DNA of 64,000 bases from JAUIIK01 sp963745675. GTDB lineage: Bacteria; Chloroflexota; Chloroflexia; Thermomicrobiales; CFX8. Location of the stretch: contig CAVUYM010000008.1 of assembly GCA_963745675.1 (NCBI GenBank), positions 124,001 through 188,000 of the forward strand, given 5' to 3'. Shown in pieces: positions 1-10,585 of the stretch; within the stretch, counting starts at the first letter, position 1; each line of letters begins with the position of its first letter. The notes under the pieces were generated by a model, which was given only the letters and a program-made list of their open reading frames with translations, searched no databases and had not been told where the DNA came from. Both the position numbers and the translations under genes were made by a program.

Positions 1-416
1 AGCGCATCGAGCAGGCGGTTTCGCAGGTCAGGGATGCCATGGCCCATGAAGAGCGCTCGATAGGGCAGCGAAAACTCCAGATGTCGGGTGATCAGCACTG
101 CTTCGAGCGGGTCGCCTGTCTCAGCCTCGACGCGGTCTGCGACGATTCCTACTACCTCGACGACCGGAATATTGTCGGTTGCCATCTGGCGCAACAACCG
201 ATATTCACGCTCGGCCAACCTGGGAGGTAGCTCTTTCAGCGCGTAGAGTCTGTCTTCGTAGCTGACGAATCGCACGACGTGCCGGTGGATGCCTCGTGCC
301 ACCTGCACGAGCCGCTCGTGCTGCCACTCGATCAGAGGCTGATCCCAGGGCAGATCCAGAAAATCCATCTGGAGCGCCCCACCGCCATCAGCCTGCGGCA
401 CCATCTGGAAGCGCAT
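1..416 (-). CDS. DUF4032 / LPS-kinase-like protein, 3' end missing
   Basis: The minus-strand frame opens at an ATG at 416 and stays open to the window edge, giving about 138 residues of the N-terminus only. It begins MRFQMVPQADGGG, then reads FLDLPWDQPLIEW, a 'RGIHRHVVRFV' stretch and 'LYALKELPPRLAEREYRLLR'. This is the layout of DUF4032 proteins, distant relatives of the Kdo/WaaP kinase fold: 'ALKEL' would be the ATP-lysine strand and 'EREYRLL' the following helix. The catalytic loop would lie beyond the edge. The family is known from Actinobacteria and Chloroflexi; its substrate is not established. It lies downstream of the sugar ABC operon on the same strand, separated by a long inverted repeat, so it is probably transcribed separately. 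Confidence 0.75.
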   Translation of the reverse strand, partial: MRFQMVPQADGGGALQMDFLDLPWDQPLIEWQHERLVQVARGIHRHVVRFVSYEDRLYALKELPPRLAEREYRLLRQMATDNIPVVEVVGIVADRVEAETGDPLEAVLITRHLEFSLPYRALFMGHGIPDLRNRLLDA

Positions 417-428
417 GAATTAGGGACT

Positions 429-566
429 AGGGATTAGGGAAGAGGGATTAGGCAAACAGCCAGTATTTTGTGCCCGTAGTTTGGGCTGCCCGAGGCAATC
501 GGTGGGATGCGTCCCTTGAGGAACAAATCCGCCCATCTAATCCCTGATCCCTCTTCCCTAATCCCT
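429..566. repeat. Intergenic inverted repeat, 24-nt arms
   Basis: Arms at 429-452 and 543-566 are reverse complements over 24 nt with a single G-T wobble; the core word is agggattagggaagagggat. About 90 nt separate the arms. The right arm runs up to the stop codon of the upstream ABC ATPase gene, so the hairpin would form at the 3' end of that mRNA and could act as a terminator or 3' stabiliser. There is no T-run, so it is not a standard intrinsic terminator. The word reads as a degenerate short tandem repeat (GGATTAGG units). Confidence 0.7.
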
Positions 567-1675
567 CACACTATCGCATCCTCTGTCGCCGGGTCGAAGG
601 CGTGGAGCTTGTCGGTGTTGAAGGCGAGATGGGCGACATCGCCGGACTTGAGGCGCACACGCGGATCGACGCGAGCTACGATCAGATCATCGCCCGGTCC
701 TTCGAGGTGCAGCATGATCTCCGAGCCAAGTGGCTCAAGCACCCGTACCGGTAGTCGCAATGTGTTGTCTGCTTCCGCGCGCTCTGCGAACTCGACAACC
801 TCGATGTCCTCCGGGCGGATGCCGACGTTGACCTGCTGCCCCTTGTGCGACAGCAGCGCGTCCTTCGCATGATCCGGCACGACCAGCGAGAAGTCATTGT
901 CGCCCTGGATGCTGACACTGCCATTGTTCTGAATGATCGTCGCCGGGAAGATGTTCATCGCCGGGCTGCCAATGAAGGTGGCCACGAACTGATTCTTCGG
1001 TTTGTCATAGAGGTTCTGCGGGGTGTCGAGTTGCTGGAGCAAACCGGCGCTCATCACCGCGATCCTGTCACCCATCGTCATCGCTTCGACCTGATCGTGG
1101 GTGACGTAGATCGTTGTGACGCCGAGACGCCGCTGGAGTGCTGTGATTTCGGCGCGCGTCTGGACGCGCAGTTTGGCATCCAGGTTCGAGAGCGGCTCGT
1201 CCATTAGAAAAGCCTGCGGCTCGCGGACGATAGCCCGCCCGAGGGCAACGCGCTGGCGCTGACCGCCGGAGAGTTCCCTCGGTTTGCGGTCGAGCAGATC
1301 TTCAAGCCCGAGAATCTGGGCAGCTCTATCGACCTGTGCCTTGATATCAGCCTTCGATTTTCCGGCCAGATTCAAACTAAAGCCCATATTGTCGCGGACC
1401 GACATGTGCGGGTAGAGCGCATAGCTCTGGAAGACCATCGCAATATCGCGATCTTTCGGGTCGAGATAGGTCACATCGCGTTCCCCGATGTAGATATGAC
1501 CGCGCGAGATATCTTCGAGTCCCGCCAGGCAGCGCAGCGCCGTTGATTTGCCGCAGCCCGACGGCCCGACCAGGACGAGGAACTCTCCATCCTGAATGTC
1601 GAGGCTCAGATCGTTGACGGCGTACACGTCCTCGCCAAAGATCTTATAGACATGATCGAAATTGACTCTTGCCAT
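566..1675 (-). CDS. Sugar ABC transporter ATP-binding protein (UgpC/MsmX type)
   Basis: ATPase subunit of a carbohydrate importer, about 369 residues, the usual size for the MalK/UgpC/MsmX class. Visible motifs are Walker A GPSGCGKST near residue 37, Q-loop VFQSYALYPHMSV, signature LSGGQRQRVALGRAI, Walker B AFLMDEPLSNLD, and switch His in IYVTHDQVEAM. A C-terminal TOBE-like region follows (NVGIRPEDIEVV). The start is set at MARVNFDHVYKIFG because homology begins there; the frame is open upstream to 1741 but that part overlaps the inverted repeat. It is the last gene of the operon binding protein-permease-permease-ATPase. ATPases of this type often serve several importers, so the substrate cannot be told from this subunit. 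Confidence 0.93.
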   Translation of the reverse strand: MARVNFDHVYKIFGEDVYAVNDLSLDIQDGEFLVLVGPSGCGKSTALRCLAGLEDISRGHIYIGERDVTYLDPKDRDIAMVFQSYALYPHMSVRDNMGFSLNLAGKSKADIKAQVDRAAQILGLEDLLDRKPRELSGGQRQRVALGRAIVREPQAFLMDEPLSNLDAKLRVQTRAEITALQRRLGVTTIYVTHDQVEAMTMGDRIAVMSAGLLQQLDTPQNLYDKPKNQFVATFIGSPAMNIFPATIIQNNGSVSIQGDNDFSLVVPDHAKDALLSHKGQQVNVGIRPEDIEVVEFAERAEADNTLRLPVRVLEPLGSEIMLHLEGPGDDLIVARVDPRVRLKSGDVAHLAFNTDKLHAFDPATEDAIV

Positions 1676-1714
1676 GGTTGATGTCCTCACTATTCGCTGG
1701 TTTTTGGAGTTTGT

Positions 1715-1799
1715 AGGTTGTAGTACGTAGTTTGTAGTCAACAGCCAAGAAGCTGAATCCGGTGATTTCCTACAACCTGCGCACTACGTACTACAACCT
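1715..1799. repeat. Intra-operon inverted repeat, 17-nt arms
   Basis: The arm aggttgtagtacgtagt at 1715-1731 has a perfect reverse complement at 1783-1799, with a 51-nt loop. It lies between the second permease gene (stop at 1803) and the ATPase gene (start 1675). The arms use the same words as the element at 62987-63170. It could slow or stabilise the polycistronic mRNA at this junction, or be a mobile palindromic element that inserted there. Confidence 0.75.
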
Positions 1800-1802
1800 C
1801 TC

Positions 1803-2704
<902 letters not shown>

Positions 2705-2708
<4 letters not shown>

Positions 2709-3643
2709 GAGCGTTCCACCCTAAGCGTCGTAACGTATATCACCACGAATAGCGCAATAATCAAGAAGATCGCCACGGCTATCGCGCTGCCATAGCCAGT
2801 GCGACTGAAGGCGACGATCGTATTTTGCGCGTAAACGGCCATCGGCATCGTGTCGCGCCGCGCGCCAAACATGACATAGAAAACGTCGAAGACGCGCAGT
2901 GAATCAAGGGTGCGGAATATCAGCGTCACTACGATCGCCGGTACCAGCAGCGGCAGAGTTATCTTGTAGAACTGCTGGAGCTTGTTGGCGCCGTCAACCC
3001 TGGCTGCTTCGTAGATATCCTCAGGGATAACCTGGAGACCCGCTAATAGCAGCAATGCTACAAAGGGCGTTGTCTTCCAGATGTCGACGGCGGCGACCGC
3101 CCACAGCGCGTAGGTGGGATCGGCGACCCAGGCAATATTCTGGTCGATGATACCCAGTCGAGCGTTGAGCAGATCGTTGAAGACGCCGTAGATGTCGTTG
3201 TACATCCAGGCCCACATTTGAGCCGAGACGACCGTCGGAATTGCCCAGGGCACGAGCATGGCGGTACGCATCAGGCCGCGGCCCTTGAATTGTGAATGGA
3301 CGACAAGTGCGATGATCAGTCCGAGTACGAACTCGGCGATGATGGTGATGAACGTAAAGCGAACCGTTACCCAGATCGTGTTGCGGAAATCGTCGTCTTG
3401 AATCAGGCGCCGATAGTTGTCGATCCCAACCCATTCTGGCCCTTTGAGGTCAGCCAGGCGTTCATTCGTAAAGCTGAGGTAGATCGTCTGGCCGAGCGGA
3501 AAGGCGGCGACGACCGCGACAACGAGCAGAGTCGGAATCAGTAGTAGCCAAGCGGTGCGAGTCCGACTCTTGGTGAGGGCGGAGGTGCGCCGCGGTTCTG
3601 CTTGCCCGCCCCCTTCTGGTTCGATAGCAGCACTTTCAGCCAC
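2705..3643 (-). CDS. Carbohydrate ABC transporter permease, MalF/UgpA type
   Basis: Inner-membrane permease of 312 residues. A charged N-terminus of about 30 residues precedes the first membrane segment (AWLLLIPTLLVVAVVAAFPLG). The EAA motif EAARVDGANKLQQFYKITLP sits near residue 215. The ORF starts with GTG at 3643, preceded by a purine-rich GAGGGGAA stretch. It partners the overlapping MalG-type permease downstream. A 143-nt gap with a hairpin separates it from the binding-protein gene upstream, which fits the usual higher expression of the binding protein. CUT1 family; substrate not determinable here. Confidence 0.93.
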
Positions 3644-3674
3644 GGTGATTCCCCTCTCCCCGTTATGACGAGTA

Positions 3675-3710
3675 GACCGAGCGGGGACAAGTTTCCTTGC
3701 CCCGCTGGTC
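3675..3710 (-). promoter_or_regulatory. Intra-operon hairpin between binding protein and permeases
   Basis: On the minus strand the gap after the binding-protein gene folds as AGCGGGGCAAG, a 4-5 nt loop, then CTTGTCCCCGCT, extended by GACC/GGTC, with one bulged base. No U-run follows, so it more likely protects the binding-protein mRNA or causes partial termination than full termination. The placement matches the malE-malF hairpins known in other CUT1 operons; function here is inference. Confidence 0.55.
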
Positions 3711-3786
3711 GTCTCGTATCTGATACCACCTATGACAAGTCGTCGGGTGTATCTGGCGACCTGTCAGCCGGGACTGTGCTCTGATA

Positions 3787-5313
3787 TTAGCCCAGAATGA
3801 AGTCGATGTCGTCTGCCATTTTGGAAACGGCATCTGCTGCATCGTCACCATTCAAGATCTCGTTGAGACCCTGGAAGTAGGCTGTTGAGACCTCGTTGTA
3901 GAGGTCGCCTGCTGGCGTTGACGGCCGGACAACGCGCACGACATCTGCGAGCGACTCGAGGAACGGCATCGCTTCGATGACCGCGGGATCCTCAGCCACT
4001 TCCGGCATGGTCGGCACGAAGCTGGCGGCTATCGCACGCCACTTCTGGACGTCTGCGCTCGTCAGGTAACGCGCATACTCGATCGCAGCTTCTTTGTTCT
4101 TCGAATATTCAGAGACGCCAATCTGCCAGCCACCGACGGTACCGACGTGATCGCTGCCTGCCTGTGCCGGTAACGGTGCGACGTCGAACTTGCCGGCCAC
4201 GGCTGAATCTGCGCCGAGTCCAAGCGAATAGGCGTAGGGCCAGTTGCGCATGAAGGCGGCCTGACCATTCTGGAAGGCATTGCGAGCGTCTTCTTCCTGG
4301 TAGGTCGTCACGCCCGGAGGCGCGATGTTGCCGACCCATTCGCTCGCCATGGTGAACATCGCAATAGCGGCATCGTTATTCACTGTGACGTTGCCGTCAT
4401 GATCGAGAATGGTGCCGCCGCCGGAGGACGCCTGCCATTCGAGACCGTCACAGGTCAGGCCTTCGTAGGCGTTGCCCTGGAAGACGAAGCCCCAGAAGTT
4501 CTCGTCGCTGGCCTTTTCACCTTCCTGGATGGTTGTCGCCATCTCGGTGAGATCGTCCCATGTTTCCGGCGGGCCGTCATAGCCGTACTTTTCGACAAGA
4601 TCGGTGCGGTAGAAGAGCATGCCGAAGTCGCCGAACCAGGGGATTCCGACGAGTTTGCCGTCGATGGTGTTGTTCTGAACGATCGTGTCGTAGAAGCGGC
4701 CGATGTCGTCACCAACGGCGTCAGTCAGATCGGCCAGATGCTGGGCGAAGCTGCCGGGCCAGATGACATCGAGCATCAGGACATCCATGTCGCCCGATTT
4801 CGCCTGGAAGAGGCGCTGGTAGGTCGAGAACGTTTCGGTAGAGTCCTGTGGTCGTGCAATGACTTCGATCTCGACGCCGGTGGCCTCAGTGAATTTCGCA
4901 GCCATCGCGAGGTCAAGATCATTACCGATTCCGACGCCGTCGCCGTAGTAGGTGAGCTTTGCGCCACTATACATGCTGCCTGCTTCGGCATTACCGACTT
5001 CGGGCGGATTCGCCGGATCGCTAAAGTCGAATTCACCAGTGCCGCCACCGGCGCTTTCGGTTGCGGTCGGCTCGTCCGTCATCGCTTCTTCAGTGGCAGT
5101 CGGCTCTTCTCCACCGCTACCTGCAGCGGTTGTGTTGGTCGGTTCAGCCGTGTCGTCGTCATCGTCACCGCCGCAGGCGGCCAGAAGCGCGCCAATGGCC
5201 GGGATACTGAGTCCCAGCACGACCGCGCGCCGCAAGACGTCTCTGCGGCTCAGCTTGCCGGTAACCGCGTCATCTATGAGTCGTTGGATGTCGCCAAGAT
5301 TTTCTCGTGGCAT
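3787..5313 (-). CDS. Extracellular sugar-binding lipoprotein of ABC importer (family 1 SBP)
   Basis: Solute-binding protein of 508 residues, the first gene of the importer operon. The N-terminus has a twin-arginine motif (SRRDVLRR, residues 22-29), a hydrophobic stretch and a lipobox LLAAC with Cys47, so export should be by Tat followed by lipid anchoring. An Asp/Thr/Glu-rich linker of about 50 residues follows, then a family 1 SBP fold (GAKLTYYGDGVGIGNDLDLAMAAKF onward). Motifs such as GKLVGIPWFGDFGMLFYRTDLVEKYG and AFMRNWPYA are typical of maltose/trehalose/glycerol-phosphate-type binding proteins. Tat export of an SBP is common in Chloroflexota and Actinobacteria. The exact ligand is unknown. 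Confidence 0.93.
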   Translation of the reverse strand: MPRENLGDIQRLIDDAVTGKLSRRDVLRRAVVLGLSIPAIGALLAACGGDDDDDTAEPTNTTAAGSGGEEPTATEEAMTDEPTATESAGGGTGEFDFSDPANPPEVGNAEAGSMYSGAKLTYYGDGVGIGNDLDLAMAAKFTEATGVEIEVIARPQDSTETFSTYQRLFQAKSGDMDVLMLDVIWPGSFAQHLADLTDAVGDDIGRFYDTIVQNNTIDGKLVGIPWFGDFGMLFYRTDLVEKYGYDGPPETWDDLTEMATTIQEGEKASDENFWGFVFQGNAYEGLTCDGLEWQASSGGGTILDHDGNVTVNNDAAIAMFTMASEWVGNIAPPGVTTYQEEDARNAFQNGQAAFMRNWPYAYSLGLGADSAVAGKFDVAPLPAQAGSDHVGTVGGWQIGVSEYSKNKEAAIEYARYLTSADVQKWRAIAASFVPTMPEVAEDPAVIEAMPFLESLADVVRVVRPSTPAGDLYNEVSTAYFQGLNEILNGDDAADAVSKMADDIDFILG

Positions 5314-5887
5314 GTAAGTATTTCCTCCTCAATGAACAAGATTGTCTGACGGGGCGCTGATCGTCGTTCGTGACACACTGCCGCTCGCTGTACCGACCAT
5401 TTCCCCGGACAGTTGTGCAACGAGGCGGTAGGGTATGTCGTTCCGTCTTTCTCCTTTCTGATTGCGCCCGTGATCAAAACTGAACCTGAACTCTATGTTC
5501 GAGTCTAGATTTTGATACCAATTGAAGTCGCCGTCAAGTCGCGCTATGTGCGCGGGCTGTTACCGAAGCTACGTCAGTAATGTGCAGATCGGTCCTATGG
5601 AATTGGTGTATGCGTAAAACTTCCACATTTGCTGGATTGAGGGAGCGGATGCCGAGAGAATTCCGTACGCGCCCTATTACTCCAGTTAATACACGATTGT
5701 ATCGCTTCTGAAATGCAAGCGTCATGCTGAGAATTGACCGGCGTCCATGTCCAGCACTCTGTTAAGTCGGTAACGATTTCGGGCGTATGCAATGCTTGGA
5801 GCTCTGTCGATGCCATACGAACGCGCAACCGGCGCCCATCGAAAGTCGACGGGCACCGGTTGTTTGTGGCGCGTTACTGCTATGGCT
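5314..5887. other. Intergenic region upstream of the importer operon
   Basis: About 570 nt without a convincing gene; the short frames here have no start context or recognisable protein. It must contain the operon promoter on the minus strand and the 3' end of the minus-strand DUF4242 transcript. AT-rich patches occur around 5490-5520. No clear sigma-70 pair or operator palindrome could be settled by eye. Confidence 0.5.
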
Positions 5888-6160
5888 TTAGCGGTAGAAA
5901 TAGGGGTCGAGGACGCTCACCTTCGTGATCTTGTCGACTGGCAACCCGTTAGCCTCAGCCACTTTCCGGATCGCCTCTGGATCCGGCGCGTCGTAGACAC
6001 AGAATGTCTTTTGCTTGTCTTCACTCACATAGGAGTGGACCCAGCTCACATCCTGGGCCGAATTCTTCTCGACGACATTCATGAGCGCGCTGGCTCCGTC
6101 GTCATTGACTGGAATTTCAAGACCGTCGGGGAATGTGCGTTCAATGACGTAGCGAGGCAT
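5888..6160 (-). CDS. DUF4242 / SCO4226-like small protein
   Basis: Ninety-residue soluble protein starting MPRYVIERTFPDGLEIP. It has the block VSWVHSYVSEDKQKTFCVYDAPDPEAIRKVAEANGLPVDKI typical of DUF4242; the Streptomyces member SCO4226 is a nickel-binding ferredoxin-like protein. The ATG at 6160 is chosen over a GTG at 6178 because AAGGAGAAGAGG precedes it at good spacing. It lies 94 nt downstream of the LuxR-family regulator on the same strand and may be the last gene of that unit. A role in metal binding is family knowledge only. Confidence 0.85.
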   Translation of the reverse strand: MPRYVIERTFPDGLEIPVNDDGASALMNVVEKNSAQDVSWVHSYVSEDKQKTFCVYDAPDPEAIRKVAEANGLPVDKITKVSVLDPYFYR

Positions 6161-6254
6161 TGGCCTCTTCTCCTTCACTTAGACAAACGGTTGGGTTGAC
6201 AGTTTCCAGTGTGAATGGCTTTGAGGTTCCTGCCAATTGGGGCGACCCCCCATG

Positions 6255-8888
6255 TTACGCCGATCTGCCCCCTAATTTGGGGACGCCTTCTTCAATGCGC
6301 TGCAATTCTTCAATGGCGGCGGTTCGATTTGTGACCTGGAGTTTGCCGAATATCGCCGTGATGTGATGTTCGACCGTCTTCGGAGAAATGAAGAGGCGCG
6401 CGGCGATTTCGGCGTTCGGCAGCCCATCGGCGATAAGTTCCGCCACCTCCATCTGCCGTTGGGTAAGCCCCGCCGGGTTGGCGCGGGTGGTCGGTCGCAT
6501 GCCCCTCGGGACGGAAGGTTCGCCGAGCTCTCGCAATTGCTCAGCTGTCGAATCTGCTGCCGGTCTTGCGTCGAGCGCATCGAAGATGCTGAATGCATCT
6601 CTCAATGCCGTGATGTTCCGGCTTTCAGCGAGTGCTCTGGCGCGTTCATAGGGGCAGTTGAGCTCATCCCAGAGCCGGGCAGCGGACTCCCAGTTGCCTC
6701 GGATCTGTAACTCGTACGGTTCGGCAATATGTTCTGGAAGCTCATCGAGATCGCCCACCTTCCAGCGCCAATACGCAAGCTCTCCGATGAACCAATTGTG
6801 CCGCTGGCTTTCGGCCAGGTCGAATACAGCTGTCGCTTCGCGCTTTGTCTGACCTGAGTCGCCGCGTAGCCAGGCTGCCTCTGCGCGCGCAGCGTAGACG
6901 GGTCCAAGGCGTTGCAGCGTCGCCGTTTGGAGGGCGCTGTCCAACGCTTTGTTCAGCACTTCTTCTGCCTGAGGATCACCGCGGCGAGCTCGCACGCGCC
7001 CGAGCGCAACCCGGGCCATGATTCCGCTGATTGCAGCCAGATTTGGCAATCGTAGGAGTTCCAACGCGACATCGCTAGCCTGCGTCCAGCGACCCTGATG
7101 CATGTGAGAGATCGCTTGCCATGAGCGCATGTAATGCAGCTCAAAATCGAGATCGCGGTCGGCGCAAAAATCAATACCTTCCTCAAGATATCGGTCGGCC
7201 TGCTCAAACAGATATATCTCGCCGGATGCAGTTGCCAGATTTCCGAGTGCCGCTGCAACATAGTCATCCAGACCGGCATCGCGGGCCATCTGGGCGCTGC
7301 GTTCAAGAAAAGTTCGCCCTTCATTTTCATTCGAGAGCATCATCGCCGAACCAACGGTGTTGTGCGCGTAGATGAGTGCTTCTCGGGCCCCCGACTGCTT
7401 TGCCAGACCAATCGCTTTCAGCCCCTGCGCGATCGCCTCTTGGGTGTCGCGGTTGAGCATCCGCAGGTGCGCCTGAATCTGGTAAGCAGAAGCAAGCTCG
7501 GGGCCGGGCGCTTCTGATTCCAAAACGCTGATCGCGATGCGGCTCGCCTCTTCCGCTTCGGCATTGCGCCCCGAAAGCACGAGCACGCGCGCCAGACAAT
7601 AGAGATTCTCACCCTCTTTCAACGGTCTTCTCAGATTGCGCCAGATGGTTAGTGCTTTGCGGCGCGCTTCAATAGCTTCGTCCATCTGGTCGGTCAGATA
7701 ACATTCGTGTGCATATTCTTCGAGGAGCGAAGCCCGCGCCTCATCCTCTATTCGATCGGCGACGCGCAGGGCGCGCCGGAATTGTGCGGCAGCTTCGCGG
7801 TGTGCGCTGAGTTGCGCTGCGTCACGCGCCGCATTTGGCGCGTAGTGCAGCACGGATTGCCACTGGCCGCTCTCTTCGGCATGGTGTGCCAGTCGTGCCA
7901 GCTTCGAACGATCAACTGGCCCAGATTCCAGCGCTTCAAGGACACGGCGATGGAGTCCGGCTCGATGCTGTGGGGCAAGTGTTTCGATGATCGACTGGCG
8001 TGCGATCTCGTGGCGGAAACGGTATGTTTCGCCGCTCGCCACCAGCATTCCCGCCGCAATACATTCGTCAATAGCGCCAGGGTCTGGTGCGAGAGAGAGT
8101 TCGAGGAGCGCAAGCTCAGCTGGAGATCCGACGGTCGCCGCCATTTCGAGTGCCTCACGTCCGGCGGGTGAGAGCCTTGCCGCCCGGGCCAGGACGGCGT
8201 CACGAACTGTAGGTGGTATGCCGGCGATGTCCGCCGCCAACACTTCGGTGACGAAGAACGGATTCCCGGCTGTGAGACGAAAGAGCTCGATCGGATCGAT
8301 CTCTGAGCCGGTAGCGAGAGTCTCGACAGCTGCCTCGCTGAGTGCCGGGACGGAGATTCGCCGACCCGCCGCGAGCGTTGCGAGATCGCCCAATAGGATG
8401 CGCAGTGGATGCTCAGGCCCGATCTCGTCGTCACGATAGGTTGCGATGAGCATCGCGTGACAGGTGTCGATGCGCCTGCCGATGAAGCGCAGCAGGTCGA
8501 GGGTTGCTTCGTCCGCCCAGTGGAGATCCTCGAATACGACGAGGCTCGGCTGAAGCGGGGCGCTAAGTAAGTCCAGAAATGCGCGAAAACGGGCGATCTG
8601 GCTACCAGTTTCCACCGTTAGCGCGTTGGCCTGCGGACCAATCGCTGCAGCAATGTCGAAGAGTGGCCCAAGCGGATTCTGTGTTGCGAGCGCATCGCAA
8701 GTGCCGATCAGCACCTGCACGTCGTCCTCCACGCTACGGCAGAACGCCCGCACCAGTGATGACTTACCGATGCCGGCGCTCCCGCCGACCAGTACGAGTC
8801 TGCCCTCTGATTGGATGGCCTGATCCATATATTCTCGCAACTGAGCCAGCTGGGCGTCTCGCTCGAGCAGCGGCCGGTTCGAGTTCAT
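6255..8888 (-). CDS. LuxR-family ATP-binding (LAL/MalT-type) transcriptional regulator
   Basis: Large regulator of 877 residues. The N-terminal AAA/NACHT-like ATPase has Walker A GGSAGIGKSS near residue 35 and a Walker B-like LVVFEDLHWADEATLDLL near residue 116. The middle 450 residues are helical and repeat-rich (TPR-like, with 'EALIYAHNTVGSAM' and similar). The C-terminal LuxR helix-turn-helix reads LTQRQMEVAELIADGLPNAE then 'SPKTVEHHITAIFGKL', near residues 805-865. Proteins of this class sense a ligand or partner through ATPase and TPR parts and activate nearby operons. It begins 37 nt after the tandem acyl-CoA ligases on the same strand, so it may control them. The inducer is unknown. 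Confidence 0.93.
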   Translation of the reverse strand: MNSNRPLLERDAQLAQLREYMDQAIQSEGRLVLVGGSAGIGKSSLVRAFCRSVEDDVQVLIGTCDALATQNPLGPLFDIAAAIGPQANALTVETGSQIARFRAFLDLLSAPLQPSLVVFEDLHWADEATLDLLRFIGRRIDTCHAMLIATYRDDEIGPEHPLRILLGDLATLAAGRRISVPALSEAAVETLATGSEIDPIELFRLTAGNPFFVTEVLAADIAGIPPTVRDAVLARAARLSPAGREALEMAATVGSPAELALLELSLAPDPGAIDECIAAGMLVASGETYRFRHEIARQSIIETLAPQHRAGLHRRVLEALESGPVDRSKLARLAHHAEESGQWQSVLHYAPNAARDAAQLSAHREAAAQFRRALRVADRIEDEARASLLEEYAHECYLTDQMDEAIEARRKALTIWRNLRRPLKEGENLYCLARVLVLSGRNAEAEEASRIAISVLESEAPGPELASAYQIQAHLRMLNRDTQEAIAQGLKAIGLAKQSGAREALIYAHNTVGSAMMLSNENEGRTFLERSAQMARDAGLDDYVAAALGNLATASGEIYLFEQADRYLEEGIDFCADRDLDFELHYMRSWQAISHMHQGRWTQASDVALELLRLPNLAAISGIMARVALGRVRARRGDPQAEEVLNKALDSALQTATLQRLGPVYAARAEAAWLRGDSGQTKREATAVFDLAESQRHNWFIGELAYWRWKVGDLDELPEHIAEPYELQIRGNWESAARLWDELNCPYERARALAESRNITALRDAFSIFDALDARPAADSTAEQLRELGEPSVPRGMRPTTRANPAGLTQRQMEVAELIADGLPNAEIAARLFISPKTVEHHITAIFGKLQVTNRTAAIEELQRIEEGVPKLGGRSA

Positions 8889-8925
8889 GGTTGGGATGCA
8901 GGGCCGGCATGAGAGGGACTCCGCG

Positions 8926-10544
8926 TTAGCTTTCTACCGTTGAACCACCGTAAATCCTGGCTTCGTAGCCCGCCCACTCGCGCTCGCGGAGGACGAACTT
9001 CTGGATCTTGCCGGTGGCTGTCTTCGGCAGCTCGGTGACGATTTCGACGCGTCGGGCGCTTTGAAGTGCGCGATCCGGTCACGCACATGGGCGATAATCT
9101 CATCCTCACTGGTTGACTGGCCATCCTTGCAGATGACGAAGGCTTTCGGGCGTTCGCCCCAGTGCTCGTGCGGCATCGAGACAACGGCGCATTCGAGTAC
9201 TGCCGGGTGGCTGGCGATGGCCTGCTCGATCTCAATCGTTGACATGTTTTCGCCACCGGAGATGATGACGTCCTTCTTGCGGTCGCGCAGTTCGACGTAG
9301 CCGTCGGGGTGCCAGACGCCGACATCGCCGCTATGGAACCAGCCGCCGCGGAAGGCCTCTGCCGTCGCTTCCGGGTCGTTGTAGTAACCGGCCATGACGG
9401 TGTTGCCGCGTAGGACGACCTCGCCCAGCGTATGACCGTCCTTCGGAACCTCGTTCATCTCGTCATCGACGATGGAAACTGGATCGGCAGTCGTGAAGGC
9501 AACTCCCTGACGAGCCAGCAGCCGGGCGCGGTCGCTGGCTCCACGCTCATTCCACTCGTGCTGCCACTCGCAGACCGTGACAGGGCCGTAGGTTTCGGTC
9601 AGACCGTAGAAATGAATCACTGCTATGTTCAGGTCTTCCAGTTCGGTGATCAGTGTCGGGCTTGGCGGTGCGCCGCCTGTCGTCACCGTCAGTGGTTCAG
9701 AGAGTGGGGCTGCCGACGGGTGATTGACCAGCATGATCAGAATCGTTGCGGCAGCGTTCAGATGCGTTACCCGATGCTCGCGGACCACCGCCCAGATCTC
9801 GCCTGCATCGATGGCCCGCAAGCAGATATGGGTGCCGCCGATGCCGGTCACTCCCCAGGTTGTGCACCAGCCATTGCAGTGGAACATCGGCAGCGTCCAG
9901 AGATAGACCGAATCGACCGTGTGCCGCGAGTGAATCATCTGTCCCAGAGCATTCAAGTACGCGCCGCGATGGGTGTACATGACGCCTTTCGGGCGGCCGG
10001 TCGTGCCCGAGGTGTAGTTGATCGAGATGATGCGCTCCTCATCATCGACTCTCCACGGCAATAGTTCATCGGAACCGCGCGCGAGAAATTGCGCGTAGCC
10101 GGTCGCTTCGAAGACCGGTTCGACACCGGCATCGTTGACGTAGACGATCTCTTCGACCGTCTCCAGCCTGTCGCGGATCGGCGCGATCGACGGCATCAGC
10201 GCCGTATCGACGACGAGGATTCTTGCGCCCGAGTGGTTGAGGATGTATTCGATCTCAGCCGGGGAGAGACGGTAATTGATCGCGACGAGCACAGCATGGG
10301 CGAGCGGGACGCCGAAATGGCCGATGAGCATTTCCGGGATGTTCGGGAGCAGGTAGGCGACGCGGTCTCCCGGCTCGACGCCGGAAGCTTTCAGTGCCCG
10401 GGCTAGCCGGGTCGTCGCAGCGGCCATTTCCTTATATGAGTACTGCCGATCTCCGTGGACGATCGCGACTCGGTTCGGCAAAGCGTGGGCGGAGCGTTCC
10501 AGCAACAATAGCGGAGTCAGCAGTGTCTGATCGACTCGGCTCAT
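8926..10544 (-). CDS. Acyl-CoA synthetase (AMP-forming), copy 1, frameshifted near 3' end
   Basis: Class I adenylate-forming ligase converting a carboxylic acid to its CoA thioester. The ATG at 10544 (MSRVDQTLLTPLLLLERSAH) follows AGGAGGACATGCG. Motifs: P-loop YTSGTTGRPKGVMYTHRG, A5 YGLTETYGPV, A7/A8 HSGDVGVWHPDGYVELRDRK then DVIISGGENMSTIE. After 'IAHFKAPD' (near 9055) the frame loses one base: the uninterrupted frame would continue VVEIVTELPKTATGKIQKFV to a TAA at 8926, which holds the A10 catalytic lysine. The frame as written ends at 8934 with an unrelated Arg/Ser-rich tail and lacks it. Either a sequence error or an inactive copy. Its closest relative is the next gene upstream, copy 2. 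Confidence 0.88.
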
Positions 10545-10585
10545 CGCATGTCCTCCTGGCGCGTCTCCTGCCATCGCAATTGCCC

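Noticed and set aside
4399..5349. A 316-codon open frame antisense to the sugar-binding lipoprotein
   Set aside because: Low-complexity Arg/Val/Gly composition, no start context, and complete overlap with a well-supported gene.
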